From: Pseudomonas prosekii
GTDB lineage: Bacteria; Pseudomonadota; Gammaproteobacteria; Pseudomonadales; Pseudomonadaceae
Direction: 5' to 3'
Assembly (NCBI RefSeq): GCF_900105155.1
Contig: NZ_LT629762.1
Span: 806,001-870,000, forward strand
DNA: 64,000 nt
Below, one piece after another: positions 24,053 to 33,077 of this stretch (position 1 is its first letter; each line of letters opens with the position of its first letter). The notes under the pieces are model-generated. The model searched no databases. It saw only the letters and a program-made list of their open reading frames with translations, and was not told where the DNA came from. The position numbers and the translations under genes were made by a program.

Positions 24053-24359
24053 GTATCTCTGCAAACATGTTCTGTCTGTCGAGGCGCGCTAATGTAGTCG
24101 AAAGCTTTTCCGATGGCAAATATTTTTTCAGAATTTTCATGCGCTTAGCGATTCACAGCTTCCGGCAGTTTCGTGGCTATGGCAAACCGGCCAATCTCCG
24201 GCGCGGCGCTCTCTTCTATATAGACAAGAATGCACGGCCGGCGCGGTCGGCTACCCTTCTGCGACTGGCAAAGCATGACTGGCGAGTCAGTCACGGCGCT
24301 TTACCTGGCCGGCGGCGGTGGGTAACGTCTGCCTCAACTTTCATACAAGGAATAGCGTC
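24053..24359. other. Gap between tRNA-Ser and the crotonase gene
   Basis: About 307 bases with no convincing gene, repeat or terminator. It should hold the tRNA promoter on the minus strand and the crotonase promoter on the plus strand. A short plus-strand frame here lacks a start signal. Confidence 0.4.
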
Positions 24360-25049
24360 ATGAGTGAGTTGATTTCCTACCACCTCGAAGACGGTATCGC
24401 GACCCTGACGTTGGCCAACGGCAAGGTGAATGCCATTTCGCCGGACGTGATTGCGGCGTTCAACGCTGCGCTGGATCAGGCTGTGACTGATCGTGCGGTG
24501 GTGATCATTACCGGCACGCCAGGGATTTTGTCCGGTGGTTATGACCTGAAAGTAATGACCGCCGGGCCTAAAGAAGCCGTCGCGCTGGTCACCGCCGGTT
24601 CGACGCTGGCTCGCCGTTTGCTCGCGCACCCGTTCCCGGTGATCGTGGCGTGTACCGGGCACGCGGTGGCCAAGGGCGCGTTCCTGTTGTTGTCCGCCGA
24701 TTACCGCATCGGCGTTGATGGTGCTTTCAGCATTGGCCTGAATGAAGTGCAGATCGGCATGACCATGCACCACGCCGGCATCGAACTGGCTCGCGATCGC
24801 CTGAGCAACGCGGCGTTTCATCGCTCGGTGATCAATGGTGAGATGTTCAACCCGCAGAGCGCGATTGCGGCCGGTTTCCTCGATGTCGTGGTCGCGGCCG
24901 AAGAACTGCAAGGTGCAGCACTGGCGGCGGCGCGTCAGTTGAAGAAGATCAACATGAACGCGCACAAGGCCACAAAGTTGAAAGTGCGCAAGGCGCTGCT
25001 GGAGACGCTGGACAACGCGATCATCCAGGATCAGGAACATCTGGGCTGA
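24360..25049 (+). CDS. Crotonase / enoyl-CoA hydratase family protein
   Basis: 229 residues from ATG 24360 (CAAGGAATAGCGTC ribosome region). Crotonase fold: the N-terminal LEDGIATLTLANGKVNAIS, the oxyanion-hole segments GILSGGYDLKVM (about 58-69) and GHAVAKGAFLLLSADYRIGVDG (about 100-121). The hydratase glutamates are not clearly in place: after GHAVAKGAF one expects GGGxE. It may therefore be a non-hydratase crotonase such as a thioesterase, isomerase or decarboxylase. Monocistronic, with its own terminator. Confidence 0.82.
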   Translation: MSELISYHLEDGIATLTLANGKVNAISPDVIAAFNAALDQAVTDRAVVIITGTPGILSGGYDLKVMTAGPKEAVALVTAGSTLARRLLAHPFPVIVACTGHAVAKGAFLLLSADYRIGVDGAFSIGLNEVQIGMTMHHAGIELARDRLSNAAFHRSVINGEMFNPQSAIAAGFLDVVVAAEELQGAALAAARQLKKINMNAHKATKLKVRKALLETLDNAIIQDQEHLG

Positions 25050-25069
25050 GCCAAAAGCTGTGACAGCGA

Positions 25070-25099
25070 AAAGCCCGACCGTCGTGTCGGGCTTTTTCT
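25070..25099 (+). terminator. Intrinsic terminator after the crotonase gene
   Basis: AAAAGCCCGAC-CGTC-GTGTCGGGCTTTTT: a strong stem with T5 starting about 20 bases past the stop codon. Confidence 0.85.
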
Positions 25100-25262
25100 T
25101 ACGTGCCGCGTCGAAAAGTATGCAAGCGCTCTAGGCTGCGTCTGACATGCAACTCTGAAACATGCGCTTAAACATCGCCTATCTCCTACCTCTATAGCGG
25201 CAATTGCCGAAAACAGTGCACATCCGTACACTGCGCCACCTTTTGTCCGGTGGGGCCTGTAA

Positions 25263-25985
25263 ATGCTGTTTGTGTTTCGTATGTTATTGATGGGCCTGCA
25301 CTTTATTCTCGCTGGCGTGTTGGGCGTGCTGCTTGGGCTGTGCCGGCCGTTCAATCCGGACAACAGTCGTTTGTGCGCGCGGCTGTATGCCTGGCCGGCG
25401 ATGTGCATTTTGCGCCTGCGGGTCAAGGCTGACGTCGGGCCGATGATGGACAAACCTGAAAGCTGCGTAATCATCGCCAATCACCAATCCAACTATGATC
25501 TGTTTGTCCTCGGCAACGTGGTGCCGCGCCGCACCGTGTGCATCGGCAAGAAGAGCCTGAAGTGGGTGCCGCTGTTCGGCCAGTTGTTCTGGTTGGCGGG
25601 CAACGTGCTGATCGACCGGGGCAACGCGCACAAGGCGCGCCAGTCGATGCTGACTACCACGCACACCTTGCAACACGAAGACACATCGATTTGGGTCTTC
25701 CCGGAAGGCACGCGCAATCTGGGCGAGGATTTGCTGCCGTTCAAAAAAGGCGCGTTCCAGATGGCTATCGCCGCCGGCGTGCCGATCATCCCGGTGTGTG
25801 TCAGCAGTTACGTCAAACACATGCGATTAAACCGCTGGCGCAGTGGGAAAATTCTGATCCGCTCGCTGCCGGCAATTCCTACAGCCGGTTTGAGCATGGA
25901 TGACATGCCGCAGCTGATCGCCCAATGCCGCGAGCAGATGCGCGAGTGCATCGCCTCGATGGATCAGCAGCTGAAAATCGCCTGA
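25263..25985 (+). CDS. 1-acyl-sn-glycerol-3-phosphate acyltransferase (PlsC family)
   Basis: 240 residues. One or two N-terminal hydrophobic segments (MLLMGLHFILAGVLGVLLGL) anchor it in the inner membrane. The acyltransferase blocks are intact: NHQSNYD (HX4D, about 72-78), IDRGN (about 116) and FPEGTRN (about 142-148), then VPIIPVCVSS. It makes phosphatidic acid from lysophosphatidate. Several PlsC paralogues are common in Pseudomonas, so this need not be the essential one. No operon partner; corA follows 143 bp later. Confidence 0.9.
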   Translation: MLFVFRMLLMGLHFILAGVLGVLLGLCRPFNPDNSRLCARLYAWPAMCILRLRVKADVGPMMDKPESCVIIANHQSNYDLFVLGNVVPRRTVCIGKKSLKWVPLFGQLFWLAGNVLIDRGNAHKARQSMLTTTHTLQHEDTSIWVFPEGTRNLGEDLLPFKKGAFQMAIAAGVPIIPVCVSSYVKHMRLNRWRSGKILIRSLPAIPTAGLSMDDMPQLIAQCREQMRECIASMDQQLKIA

Positions 25986-26128
25986 ACTGGCGTACGCAAA
26001 CACTGCTGAAAAACAGAGGATTTTTTCTGCCGGCGAACTCTGCAGGTTTCACTGAATCTCAAGCAACACAAGGCTAAGCTGCACACTGCCTGCCACTGCC
26101 ATTTGCTGACAAGAAGTGAACCAACACC

Positions 26129-27100
26129 ATGGGTAGAGTTGTTGCTGCTGCGGTTTACAGCGCCGGTAAGAAAATCACCAATATCACCCTCGATGAAGGC
26201 GCGGCGTGGGCCGCCAAGCCCGGCCACTTTGTGTGGATCGGCCTCGAAGAGCCGAGCGCCGATGAGCTCACCGCGCTGCAAAGCCAGTTCAACCTGCACG
26301 AACTGGCCATCGAAGACGCCATGGAAAAACACAGCCGCCCGAAGCTGGAAACCTTCGGCGACGCGCTGTTCATCGTTACCTACTCGCCCATTCGCAATGA
26401 CGGCAAACTGGAGTTCATCGAAACTCACATCTTTGCCGGCACCGGCTACATCATCACCGCCCGCAACGGCCACTCGGCGTCCTACGCGTATGTCAGACAA
26501 CGCTGCGAAGCGCGTCCGATTTTGCTCGAACACGGCGAGGATTTTGTCCTTTACGCGATTCTCGATTTTGTCATCGAGAACTATCAGCCGGTCGGCGAAG
26601 CAATTCACGCGGAGATTGATGAGCTGGAACGCAACGTGTTGTGCAGCGCGCTGAACGAGCGCGATATCCAGAAACTTCACGGCTTGCGGCGCGACGTATT
26701 GCGCTTGCGGCGTTACGCGGCGCCGATGGTCGAGATTGGCGAGGAACTGCAAAAGCTCAGCTTCCCGTTTATCGACAAGAACATGCGCCCGTATTTCCGC
26801 GATGTGCAGATTCACGTCACGCGGCAAATGGAAGACCTGACGACGTTGGCGGATATCGCCAGCCAGACCATTGAGGTCGGGGTGTTGCTGGAAGCGTCAC
26901 GCCAAAGCGTGGTGCAGCGCAAGTTTGCGGCGTGGGCAGCGATTCTCGCGTTCCCGACAGCGGTGGCGGGGATTTACGGGATGAATTTCCAGAACATGCC
27001 GGAGTTGAGCTGGCATTACGGCTATTTCGGCGTGCTGGGGTTTATTGCGGTGGGATGTGTAAGTTTGTGGGCGAGTTTCAAAAAGTCCGGCTGGTTGTAG
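26129..27100 (+). CDS. CorA-family magnesium/cobalt channel
   Basis: 323 residues, normal for CorA. A large N-terminal cytoplasmic domain is followed by a long stalk helix region (about 200-260) and two C-terminal transmembrane helices. The first ends in the invariant selectivity motif YGMN (GIYGMNFQNMPELSW, about 288-301), and the second is GYFGVLGFIAVGCVSLWASF. The C-terminal end is basic (KKSGWL). Forms a pentamer in the inner membrane. It is a stand-alone gene ending in a short REP-like hairpin. Confidence 0.92.
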   Translation: MGRVVAAAVYSAGKKITNITLDEGAAWAAKPGHFVWIGLEEPSADELTALQSQFNLHELAIEDAMEKHSRPKLETFGDALFIVTYSPIRNDGKLEFIETHIFAGTGYIITARNGHSASYAYVRQRCEARPILLEHGEDFVLYAILDFVIENYQPVGEAIHAEIDELERNVLCSALNERDIQKLHGLRRDVLRLRRYAAPMVEIGEELQKLSFPFIDKNMRPYFRDVQIHVTRQMEDLTTLADIASQTIEVGVLLEASRQSVVQRKFAAWAAILAFPTAVAGIYGMNFQNMPELSWHYGYFGVLGFIAVGCVSLWASFKKSGWL

Positions 27101-27108
27101 AAATCTTG

Positions 27109-27137
27109 CGGTGAGGGGGCAAGCCCCCTCGCCACAG
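27109..27137. repeat. Short GAGGGGGC hairpin (half of the TGTGGCGAGGGGG repeat family)
   Basis: GAGGGGGC (27113-27120), AA, GCCCCCTC (27123-27130) form a perfect 8-bp stem between convergent corA and amidotransferase genes. It may act as a transcription block. Confidence 0.7.
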
Positions 27138-27144
27138 ATTTGGC

Positions 27145-27867
27145 TCAGACAGCTGCTGGCTTGTGCGCCACAAAGCGCATCATCCATTCCGCCACCGTGG
27201 TGCCGTGGTGTTCACTTTCAAGGCTGGCCACGCCTTTCGAATAGACCTGTTCGCCCAACGCTTCCTGACGAATATCCAGCAGCGCGCGCGAGTAATCGTG
27301 AATGAATTCCGGGTGACCCTGGAAGCACAGCACCTGATCGTTGATGTGGTACGCGGCAAACGGGCAGAAATCGCTTGAAGCAATCACCGTGGCGTTTTCC
27401 GGCAGCGCGGTGACCTGGTCCTGGTGACTGATCAGCAGCGTCAGCTCTTCGCGAACCGGGCTCATCCACGGCGCTTTTGCCGCCAGTTTGTAGTTGTGAG
27501 TGCCAACGCCCCAGCCTGCGGTCGAGCGCTCGCTCTTGCCACCCAGCAACAACGCCAGCAACTGATGGCCGAAGCACACGCCAATCAATTTGTCGCCGCG
27601 CTCGTAGCGCTTCAGCAAGTAAGTACGCAGGGTTTCGATCCATGGGTCGGTGCCGAAGGAATCGGCCTTGCTGCCGGTGATCAGGTAAGCGTCGAACGTC
27701 AGCTCATCACTCGGGTATTCGCCCTGCACCACGTTGTAAACGGTGAACTCGGCTTCGATCGGTTGCTGCGAAAACAGACGCTGGAACATCTGCCCGTAAC
27801 CCTGATATTGATCGACCAGCTCTGGACGCAGGTTGTCGGTTTCAAGAATGCAGATGCGTAACGACAT
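27145..27867 (-). CDS. Class I glutamine amidotransferase (GMP synthase-like)
   Basis: 240 residues from ATG 27867. The frame extends to 27933 without a better signal. The catalytic triad is present: Cys in GVCFGHQLLA (about 97-106), His-x-Glu in CFQGHPEF (about 180-187), plus the LITGSKADS loop. It lacks any synthase domain, so it either works with a separate partner or hydrolyses gamma-glutamyl compounds. Homologues are annotated GuaA-like amidotransferase. It follows the beta-oxidation operon on the same strand, but 95 bp separates them and no functional link is evident. Confidence 0.85.
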   Translation of the reverse strand: MSLRICILETDNLRPELVDQYQGYGQMFQRLFSQQPIEAEFTVYNVVQGEYPSDELTFDAYLITGSKADSFGTDPWIETLRTYLLKRYERGDKLIGVCFGHQLLALLLGGKSERSTAGWGVGTHNYKLAAKAPWMSPVREELTLLISHQDQVTALPENATVIASSDFCPFAAYHINDQVLCFQGHPEFIHDYSRALLDIRQEALGEQVYSKGVASLESEHHGTTVAEWMMRFVAHKPAAV

Positions 27868-27962
27868 AAAAAATACCTGACACGTGATGGGAATAATGCA
27901 CACCCCGAAGCCTGCCTCGAAACACGGTGGCAAGGCAAGCCCCGGCGTGCGTCATCGATCCC

Positions 27963-30107
27963 TTAAAACGCCTCACCTTTCGCGGCTTTTTCCAGCAGCA
28001 ACGCGGGCGGGGCAAAGCGTTCGCCGTACTGTTCAGCCAAATATTGCGCGCGGGCAACAAAGTCTTTCAGGCCATATTGATTGATGAACTGCAACGCGCC
28101 GCCGGTCCACGCGGCAAAGCCGATGCCGAAAATCGAGCCAATGTTGGCGTCCGCCGTCGAGGTGAGCACGCCCTCCTCCACACAGCGCACGGTTTCGATT
28201 GCTTGCACGAACAGCAGCCGATCACGCACGTCCTTCGGCGAAATCTGCCCGTCGGCCTTCTCGAAACGCGTCTTCAGTTCCGCCCACAAATGTTTCTGCC
28301 CGGCGGCCGGGTAATCGTAAAAACCCGCGCGAGCGGCTTTGCCCGGACGCTTGTACTCGTTGAGCAGCAAGTCAATTACGGCGAACGCCGGGTGCTCAAT
28401 CAGCGGCTTCCCTTCTGCTTGCAGATCCTTCGCCGTTTGTTGTCGGATGTGGCTCATGAGGCTGAGGGAAACTTCGTCGGAGATCGCCAGCGGCCCGATC
28501 GGCATCCCGGCTTTGCGCGCCTCGGTCTCGATCATCGGCGCGCTCACGCCTTCGCCGAGCATGGCGATGCCTTCATTGGTGAACGTGCCGAACACCCGCG
28601 AGGTAAAGAAGCCGCGACTGTCGTTGACGACAATCGGGGTTTTCCTGATTTGCAGGACGAAATCGAAACCGCGCGCCAGGCTTTCGTCACTGGTGTGGCT
28701 GCCTTTGATGATTTCCACCAGCGGCATTTTTTCCACTGGACTGAAGAAGTGCAGGCCAATGAATTTGCTTTGATCCGGCACCGCAGTGGCCAGGCCGCTG
28801 ATTGGCAAGGTCGAGGTATTGGACGCGATCAACGCGTCGGCGCCGACGACTTGCTGCGCCGCCGCAGACACCTTGGCTTTCAATTCGCGATCTTCAAACA
28901 CCGCTTCAATGATCAGGTCGCAACTGGCCAGGTCGGCATCGCTGTCGGTGGTTTTGATCCGCGCCAGCACCGCGTCGCGCTGTTCGGCGCTCAACTGACC
29001 GCGCGCCACTTTCTTCTCCAGCAACGAAGCGGAATGCGCTTTACCCTTCTCCGCCGCCGCAACGTTGATGTCCTTGAGCACCACCTCGATGCCCGCCGAA
29101 GCGCTGACGAAAGCAATCCCGGCGCCCATCATGCCGGCGCCAAGCACGCCGACCTTCTTGGTCACATAAGGCGCAAAACCCTGCGGCCGCGAACCGCCGG
29201 CATTGATCTCATTCAGTTGAAACCAGAACGTGCCAATGAGGTTTTTCGCGACTTGGCCGGTGGTCAATTCGGTGAAATAACGCGTCTCGATCAAGTGCGC
29301 AGTGTCGAAATCGACCTGTGCGCCTTCGACTGCCGCACAGAGGATTTTTTCCGGCGCGGGCATGCAGCCCTGGGTTTTGGCGCGCAGGATCGACGGCGCG
29401 ATGGCCAGCATCTGCGCGACTTTCGGGTTCGACGGCGTGCCGCCCGGGATCTGATAACCCTTCACGTCCCAGCGCTGCACGGCGCTCGGATTGGCCACGA
29501 TCCAAGCCCGCGCCTTGCCGAGCAATTCATCCTGATCCGCTGCCAATTGATCGATCAACCCTGCTTGCAACGCCTGTTGCGGGCGGACCTTTTTGCCTTC
29601 GAGCAAGTACGGCAACGCTTTCTCCAAGCCCAACATGCGCACCATGCGCACCACCCCGCCGCCGCCCGGCAGCAAGCCGAGCGTGACTTCCGGCAGGCCG
29701 AGTTGCACCGCTGGATTGTCCAGCGCGACACGATGATGGCAGGCCAGGCAGATTTCCCAGCCGCCGCCCAGCGCCGCGCCGTTGATTGCGGCGACCACCG
29801 GTTTGCCCAGTGTTTCCAGGGTACGCAATTGCCCTTTCAGGGTCAGCACCATGTCGTAGAACGCTTTGGCTTCGGGTTTGCCAACCTTGATCAGCTCGTT
29901 GAGGTCGCCCCCGGCAAAAAAAGTCTTCTTCGCCGAAGTGATGATCACCCCGGCGATGTTGTCCTTGTCCGCCACCAGCCGGGCGACGCAGGTGGCCATG
30001 GCGTCGCGGTAAACCGCGTTCATGGTGTTGGCGCTCTGGCCCGGCATGTCGATGGTCAGGACCACGATCTGGTCTTGGCCTTTGTCGTAACGAATCGCTT
30101 CAGTCAT
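27963..30107 (-). CDS. Multifunctional enoyl-CoA hydratase / 3-hydroxyacyl-CoA dehydrogenase (FadB/FadJ type)
   Basis: 714 residues from ATG 30107. The N-terminal crotonase domain (about 1-190) has TFFAGGDLNEL and the oxyanion segment NGAALGGGWEICLACHHR. An NAD-binding dehydrogenase domain follows at about 315-490 (KVGVLGAGMMGAGIAFVSA, then LHFFSPVEKMPLVEII), and the C-terminal 3HCDH domain contains GFFTSRVFG. It carries out the hydration and second oxidation of fatty acid beta-oxidation. It is 25 bp downstream of a thiolase gene in one operon. The thiolase-first order differs from the classical fadBA operon, so this is a secondary set. Confidence 0.92.
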   Translation of the reverse strand: MTEAIRYDKGQDQIVVLTIDMPGQSANTMNAVYRDAMATCVARLVADKDNIAGVIITSAKKTFFAGGDLNELIKVGKPEAKAFYDMVLTLKGQLRTLETLGKPVVAAINGAALGGGWEICLACHHRVALDNPAVQLGLPEVTLGLLPGGGGVVRMVRMLGLEKALPYLLEGKKVRPQQALQAGLIDQLAADQDELLGKARAWIVANPSAVQRWDVKGYQIPGGTPSNPKVAQMLAIAPSILRAKTQGCMPAPEKILCAAVEGAQVDFDTAHLIETRYFTELTTGQVAKNLIGTFWFQLNEINAGGSRPQGFAPYVTKKVGVLGAGMMGAGIAFVSASAGIEVVLKDINVAAAEKGKAHSASLLEKKVARGQLSAEQRDAVLARIKTTDSDADLASCDLIIEAVFEDRELKAKVSAAAQQVVGADALIASNTSTLPISGLATAVPDQSKFIGLHFFSPVEKMPLVEIIKGSHTSDESLARGFDFVLQIRKTPIVVNDSRGFFTSRVFGTFTNEGIAMLGEGVSAPMIETEARKAGMPIGPLAISDEVSLSLMSHIRQQTAKDLQAEGKPLIEHPAFAVIDLLLNEYKRPGKAARAGFYDYPAAGQKHLWAELKTRFEKADGQISPKDVRDRLLFVQAIETVRCVEEGVLTSTADANIGSIFGIGFAAWTGGALQFINQYGLKDFVARAQYLAEQYGERFAPPALLLEKAAKGEAF

Positions 30108-30132
30108 GAGGGAATTTCCTTGAAGTCGGGGC

Positions 30133-31338
30133 TCAGAGGCGTTCGATGATGGTGGCAATGCCCATGCCGCCGCCGACACACAGGGTCGCGAGGCCATAAC
30201 GCAGACGCCGGGTTTCCAGTTCATCGAGCAAGGTGCCGAGGATCGCGCAACCAGTGGCCCCCAACGGATGGCCCATGGCAATCGAGCCGCCATTGACGTT
30301 GACCTTGTCCGGGTCGATCGCCATGTCTTTGATGAACTTCAACACCACCGAGGCGAAGGCCTCGTTGACCTCGAACAGATCGATGTCTTCGACGCGCAGC
30401 CCGGCTTTGGCCAAGGCTTTGCGCGTGGCCGGCGCCGGGCCGGTGAGCATGATCGTCGGGTCGGTGCTGGTGACCGCCGTCGCGACGATCCGCGCTCGCG
30501 GTTGCAGACCCAGCGCGCGGCCCTTGGCTTCGGAACCGATCAGCATCAGCGCCGCGCCGTCGACGATCCCGGAGCTGTTGCCCGGCGTGTGCACGTGGTT
30601 GATCCGCTCGATGTGGCTGTACACACGCAGCGCAGTGGCGTCGAAACCCATTTGCCCCATCATCTCGAAACTCGGCTTGAGCTTGCCGAGGCCTTCCAGC
30701 GTCGATTCGGCGCGGATGAATTCATCGTGATCGAGCAGGATGATGCCGTTCTGGTCCTGTACCGGCACCAGTGATTTGTTGAACGACCCATCCGCCCTCG
30801 CCCGCGCAGCTTTTTGTTGCGAGTGCAGCGCGTAGGCATCGACGTCCTGACGGCTGAAACCTTCGATGGTGGCGATCAGGTCGGCGCCGACGCCTTGCGG
30901 GGTGAAATGGCTGTGCAGGTTGGTTGCCGGGTCCAGCGCCCATGCGCCGCCGTCGCTGCCCATCGGCACGCGCGACATCGACTCGACGCCGCCGACCACC
31001 ACCAGATCCTCGAAACCGGAACGAACTTTCATTGCGCCGAGGTTCACCGCTTCCAGGCCCGAAGCGCAGAACCGGTTGATTTGCACGCCCGCGACGCTGA
31101 CGTCCCAATCGGCAACTTGCGTGGCGGTCTTGGCGATGTCCGAACCTTGATCGCCGATCGGCGTGACGCAACCGAGCACCACGTCATCGACCTGGCTGGT
31201 GTCGAGGGACGTGCGTTGTTGCAACGCCGTCAGCAACCCGGCCACCAGGTTCACCGGTTTGACGCTGTGCAGCGCGCCATCAGCCTTGCCTTTGCCACGG
31301 GGCGTGCGTAGCGCGTCGAAAATCAAAGCTTGGGTCAT
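30133..31338 (-). CDS. Acetyl-CoA C-acyltransferase (thiolase)
   Basis: 401 residues. Nucleophilic cysteine in [12 protein letters not shown] (about 88-99), NEAFASVVL (about 325), [14 protein letters not shown] (catalytic His, about 352-365) and the second catalytic cysteine in TLCVGGGMG (about 387-395). It performs the thiolytic last step of beta-oxidation or the reverse condensation. First gene of a two-gene operon with the multifunctional FadB/FadJ-type protein. Chain-length specificity cannot be read. Confidence 0.93.
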   Translation of the reverse strand: MTQALIFDALRTPRGKGKADGALHSVKPVNLVAGLLTALQQRTSLDTSQVDDVVLGCVTPIGDQGSDIAKTATQVADWDVSVAGVQINRFCASGLEAVNLGAMKVRSGFEDLVVVGGVESMSRVPMGSDGGAWALDPATNLHSHFTPQGVGADLIATIEGFSRQDVDAYALHSQQKAARARADGSFNKSLVPVQDQNGIILLDHDEFIRAESTLEGLGKLKPSFEMMGQMGFDATALRVYSHIERINHVHTPGNSSGIVDGAALMLIGSEAKGRALGLQPRARIVATAVTSTDPTIMLTGPAPATRKALAKAGLRVEDIDLFEVNEAFASVVLKFIKDMAIDPDKVNVNGGSIAMGHPLGATGCAILGTLLDELETRRLRYGLATLCVGGGMGIATIIERL

Positions 31339-31728
31339 GACGTCCTCGAACCTGTACGGGGAGTGAATGCTGAGTGGTCACCTTAAGCCCAGCGGCGTTG
31401 GATTCAATGACCGCAATGCTCATCGACGTTGACGCTCACGCTCAGACGGACGGTAGTCAGCTATCGGATTAACCGTTTCAGGTGACCAAGGTGTCTAGCC
31501 AACGGGCGTCCACGCAGCTGGCGATAGGCCTCATGCCTTTTTAAGAGCTTTTTTCCTGCACACCAGACGAAATGGATCTAAACCACGAGTGACGCGGGCT
31601 CTAAGGTGAACATGTACGAAGTTGTCGTCGGGTTTTGCCGAGGCACTCGTCTTACAGGAAGTGCAGCGCTTTGCCGTCATGGAGATATGCAGGCAGGCAT
31701 CAGCAAATAACAAAAAAGGCGGTCAGCC
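31339..31728. other. Gap between the thiolase operon and a microprotein gene
   Basis: About 390 bases. A 60-residue minus-strand frame exists near 31531-31713 but has only a TTG start and no ribosome site, so I leave it out. The rest should hold the thiolase promoter and the promoter of the 31-residue gene. Confidence 0.4.
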
Positions 31729-31824
31729 ATGTTCAAACATTCGAAAGTACGTCAAGCGGGACTCATCTTATTCGCCACCACGCTGTTGTTGATTTTGCCC
31801 AACCTGACCAAGGTGATTGGTTAG
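31729..31824 (+). CDS. 31-residue single-span membrane microprotein
   Basis: Sequence begins MFKHSKVRQAGLILFATTLL and ends PNLTKVIG. A basic N-terminus (KHSKVRQ) is followed by a 17-residue hydrophobic helix, giving a predicted N-in single membrane span. AAGGCGG lies nine bases before the ATG. I believe near-identical short proteins occur in other Pseudomonas as unnamed hypotheticals. No partner gene is evident; the cytochrome gene begins 120 bp downstream. Too short for routine gene finders. Confidence 0.6.
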   Translation: MFKHSKVRQAGLILFATTLLLILPNLTKVIG

Positions 31825-31944
31825 GCGGCTGATCGAAAACGGCGCCAGGTTTTGTTATCGCCCGAACGGCTTTGATTGGAAAAGTTGCCTGGCTCGCTAC
31901 CCGAGCCAGCGTGGGTGTGCCAACCTTCCCGGCACTTCCACGAC

Positions 31945-32766
31945 ATGGACGGCGATCATTTGAGAGCTTTTTTACTGATTGGGGCCATGCTGTTCGGCAC
32001 GCCCCTGTTTGCCGCACAGCTGAACCTGCAGCTGGGCGCGAGCACTCGCACCTGGCAGACCGAGGAGTTGCTCAAGCATCCTCAAGTCCAGACCATCAAT
32101 ATCAGCAACGACGTTTCCTACAAACGCGACATGCGCTATCAAGCGGTGCCGCTGGCGGCGTTGTTGACTGGCGTTAAACCTGAAGATCATCTGCAAGCCG
32201 TGGCACTCGATGGTTTTGCTGCTGAATTGGCGGCCGCGCCGTTGCTCAATAAGCACGGCGCGCAGGCTTGGCTGGCGATTGAAGATCCGGGCAAACCGTG
32301 GCCGGCGCTGTCGGCGAGCAAGCCCAGCGCCGGGCCGTTTTATCTGGTCTGGACCGATCCGCAGGCCGGCGATATCAGCCCCGAGCAATGGCCGTTTCAG
32401 GTCGCCAGCATCAAGCGCATGGCGCCGGTGGCCGAGCGCTTTCCGGCGTTGTTGCCGGATCCGGCGTTGAAGGCGGACGATCCGGTGAATCAGGGATTTG
32501 CGCTGTTTCAGCAGAATTGCCTGGCGTGCCATCGGCTTAATGGCGCGGGCGATGCGCAGTTTGGGCCGGACCTGAATATCCCGTACAACCCCACCGAATA
32601 TTTCGGCGTCGACTTCCTCAAACGCTACATCCGCGACCCGCAAAGCCTGCGCCATTGGCCACAGGCGAAAATGCCGGGCTTCTCCGAGCAGGTATTGCCG
32701 GCGGCGGACCTGGATAAGTTGGTCGCGTATCTGCAACACATGGCCGGGCGCAAAACCCAGCCGTGA
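31945..32766 (+). CDS. Secreted c-type cytochrome with an N-terminal molybdopterin-oxidoreductase-like domain
   Basis: About 273 residues from ATG 31945; a TTG at 31960 is an alternative and neither has a strong ribosome site. Signal peptide FLLIGAMLFGTPLFA. Residues about 25-150 (LQLGASTRTWQTEELLKHPQV, then YQAVPLAALLTG) resemble the SUOX-like molybdopterin-binding fold but show no cofactor cysteine. Residues about 185-270 form a mono-haem class I cytochrome: CLACH haem site and the methionine in QAKMPGF as likely sixth ligand. Periplasmic electron transfer is inferred. Partner unknown. Confidence 0.75.
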   Translation: MDGDHLRAFLLIGAMLFGTPLFAAQLNLQLGASTRTWQTEELLKHPQVQTINISNDVSYKRDMRYQAVPLAALLTGVKPEDHLQAVALDGFAAELAAAPLLNKHGAQAWLAIEDPGKPWPALSASKPSAGPFYLVWTDPQAGDISPEQWPFQVASIKRMAPVAERFPALLPDPALKADDPVNQGFALFQQNCLACHRLNGAGDAQFGPDLNIPYNPTEYFGVDFLKRYIRDPQSLRHWPQAKMPGFSEQVLPAADLDKLVAYLQHMAGRKTQP

Positions 32767-32793
32767 CACGCGCTCACTCCAATACACCCAATC

Positions 32794-32889
32794 CCTGTGG
32801 GAGCCGAGCTTGCTCGCGATAGCGGTGGGTCAGCCGATGCAGTTCTTTCTGGCAGGACGCCTTCGCGAGCAAGCTCAGCTCCCACAAGG
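32794..32889. repeat. Paired REP element, first of a tandem pair
   Basis: TGTGGGAGCCGAGCTTGCTC and the complement ending CTCAGCTCCCACA enclose about 45 bases. Confidence 0.9.
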
Positions 32890-32906
32890 GCGAAACGCAC
32901 GCAACC

Positions 32907-33002
32907 CCTGTGGGAGCCAAGCTTGCTCGCGATAGCGGTGGGTCAGGCAATAGAGTTGTGTCTGATCGGACGCCTTCGCGAGCAAGCTCAGCTCCTACAA
33001 GG
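32907..33002. repeat. Paired REP element, second of a tandem pair
   Basis: Repeats the element at 32794 with a 113-bp period, including the shared GATAGCGGTGGGTCAG just inside the left arm. This indicates duplication of the whole paired unit. Confidence 0.9.
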
Positions 33003-33013
33003 ATTTGTGCCTG

Positions 33014-33052
33014 CGCAAAAACGAGAACGGCCAACCCGAAGGTCAGCCGTTA
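33014..33052 (-). terminator. Possible terminator after the RraB-family gene
   Basis: On the minus strand AACGGCTGACC-TTC-GGGTTGGCCGTT pairs with G-U tolerance and is followed by CTCGTTTTT. The offset T run lowers confidence. Confidence 0.35.
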
Positions 33053-33077
33053 GTGGATGTTGTCGCTGTTCATAGTG

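Noticed and set aside
27927..30149. 740-residue plus-strand frame opposite the FadB/FadJ-type gene
   Set aside because: The same G+C effect; His/Arg/Gln-rich translation without domains, while the opposite strand encodes intact catalytic motifs.
31531..31713. 60-residue minus-strand frame with a CTSC motif
   Set aside because: Only a TTG start, no ribosome site and no supporting neighbour; left out of the gene list.
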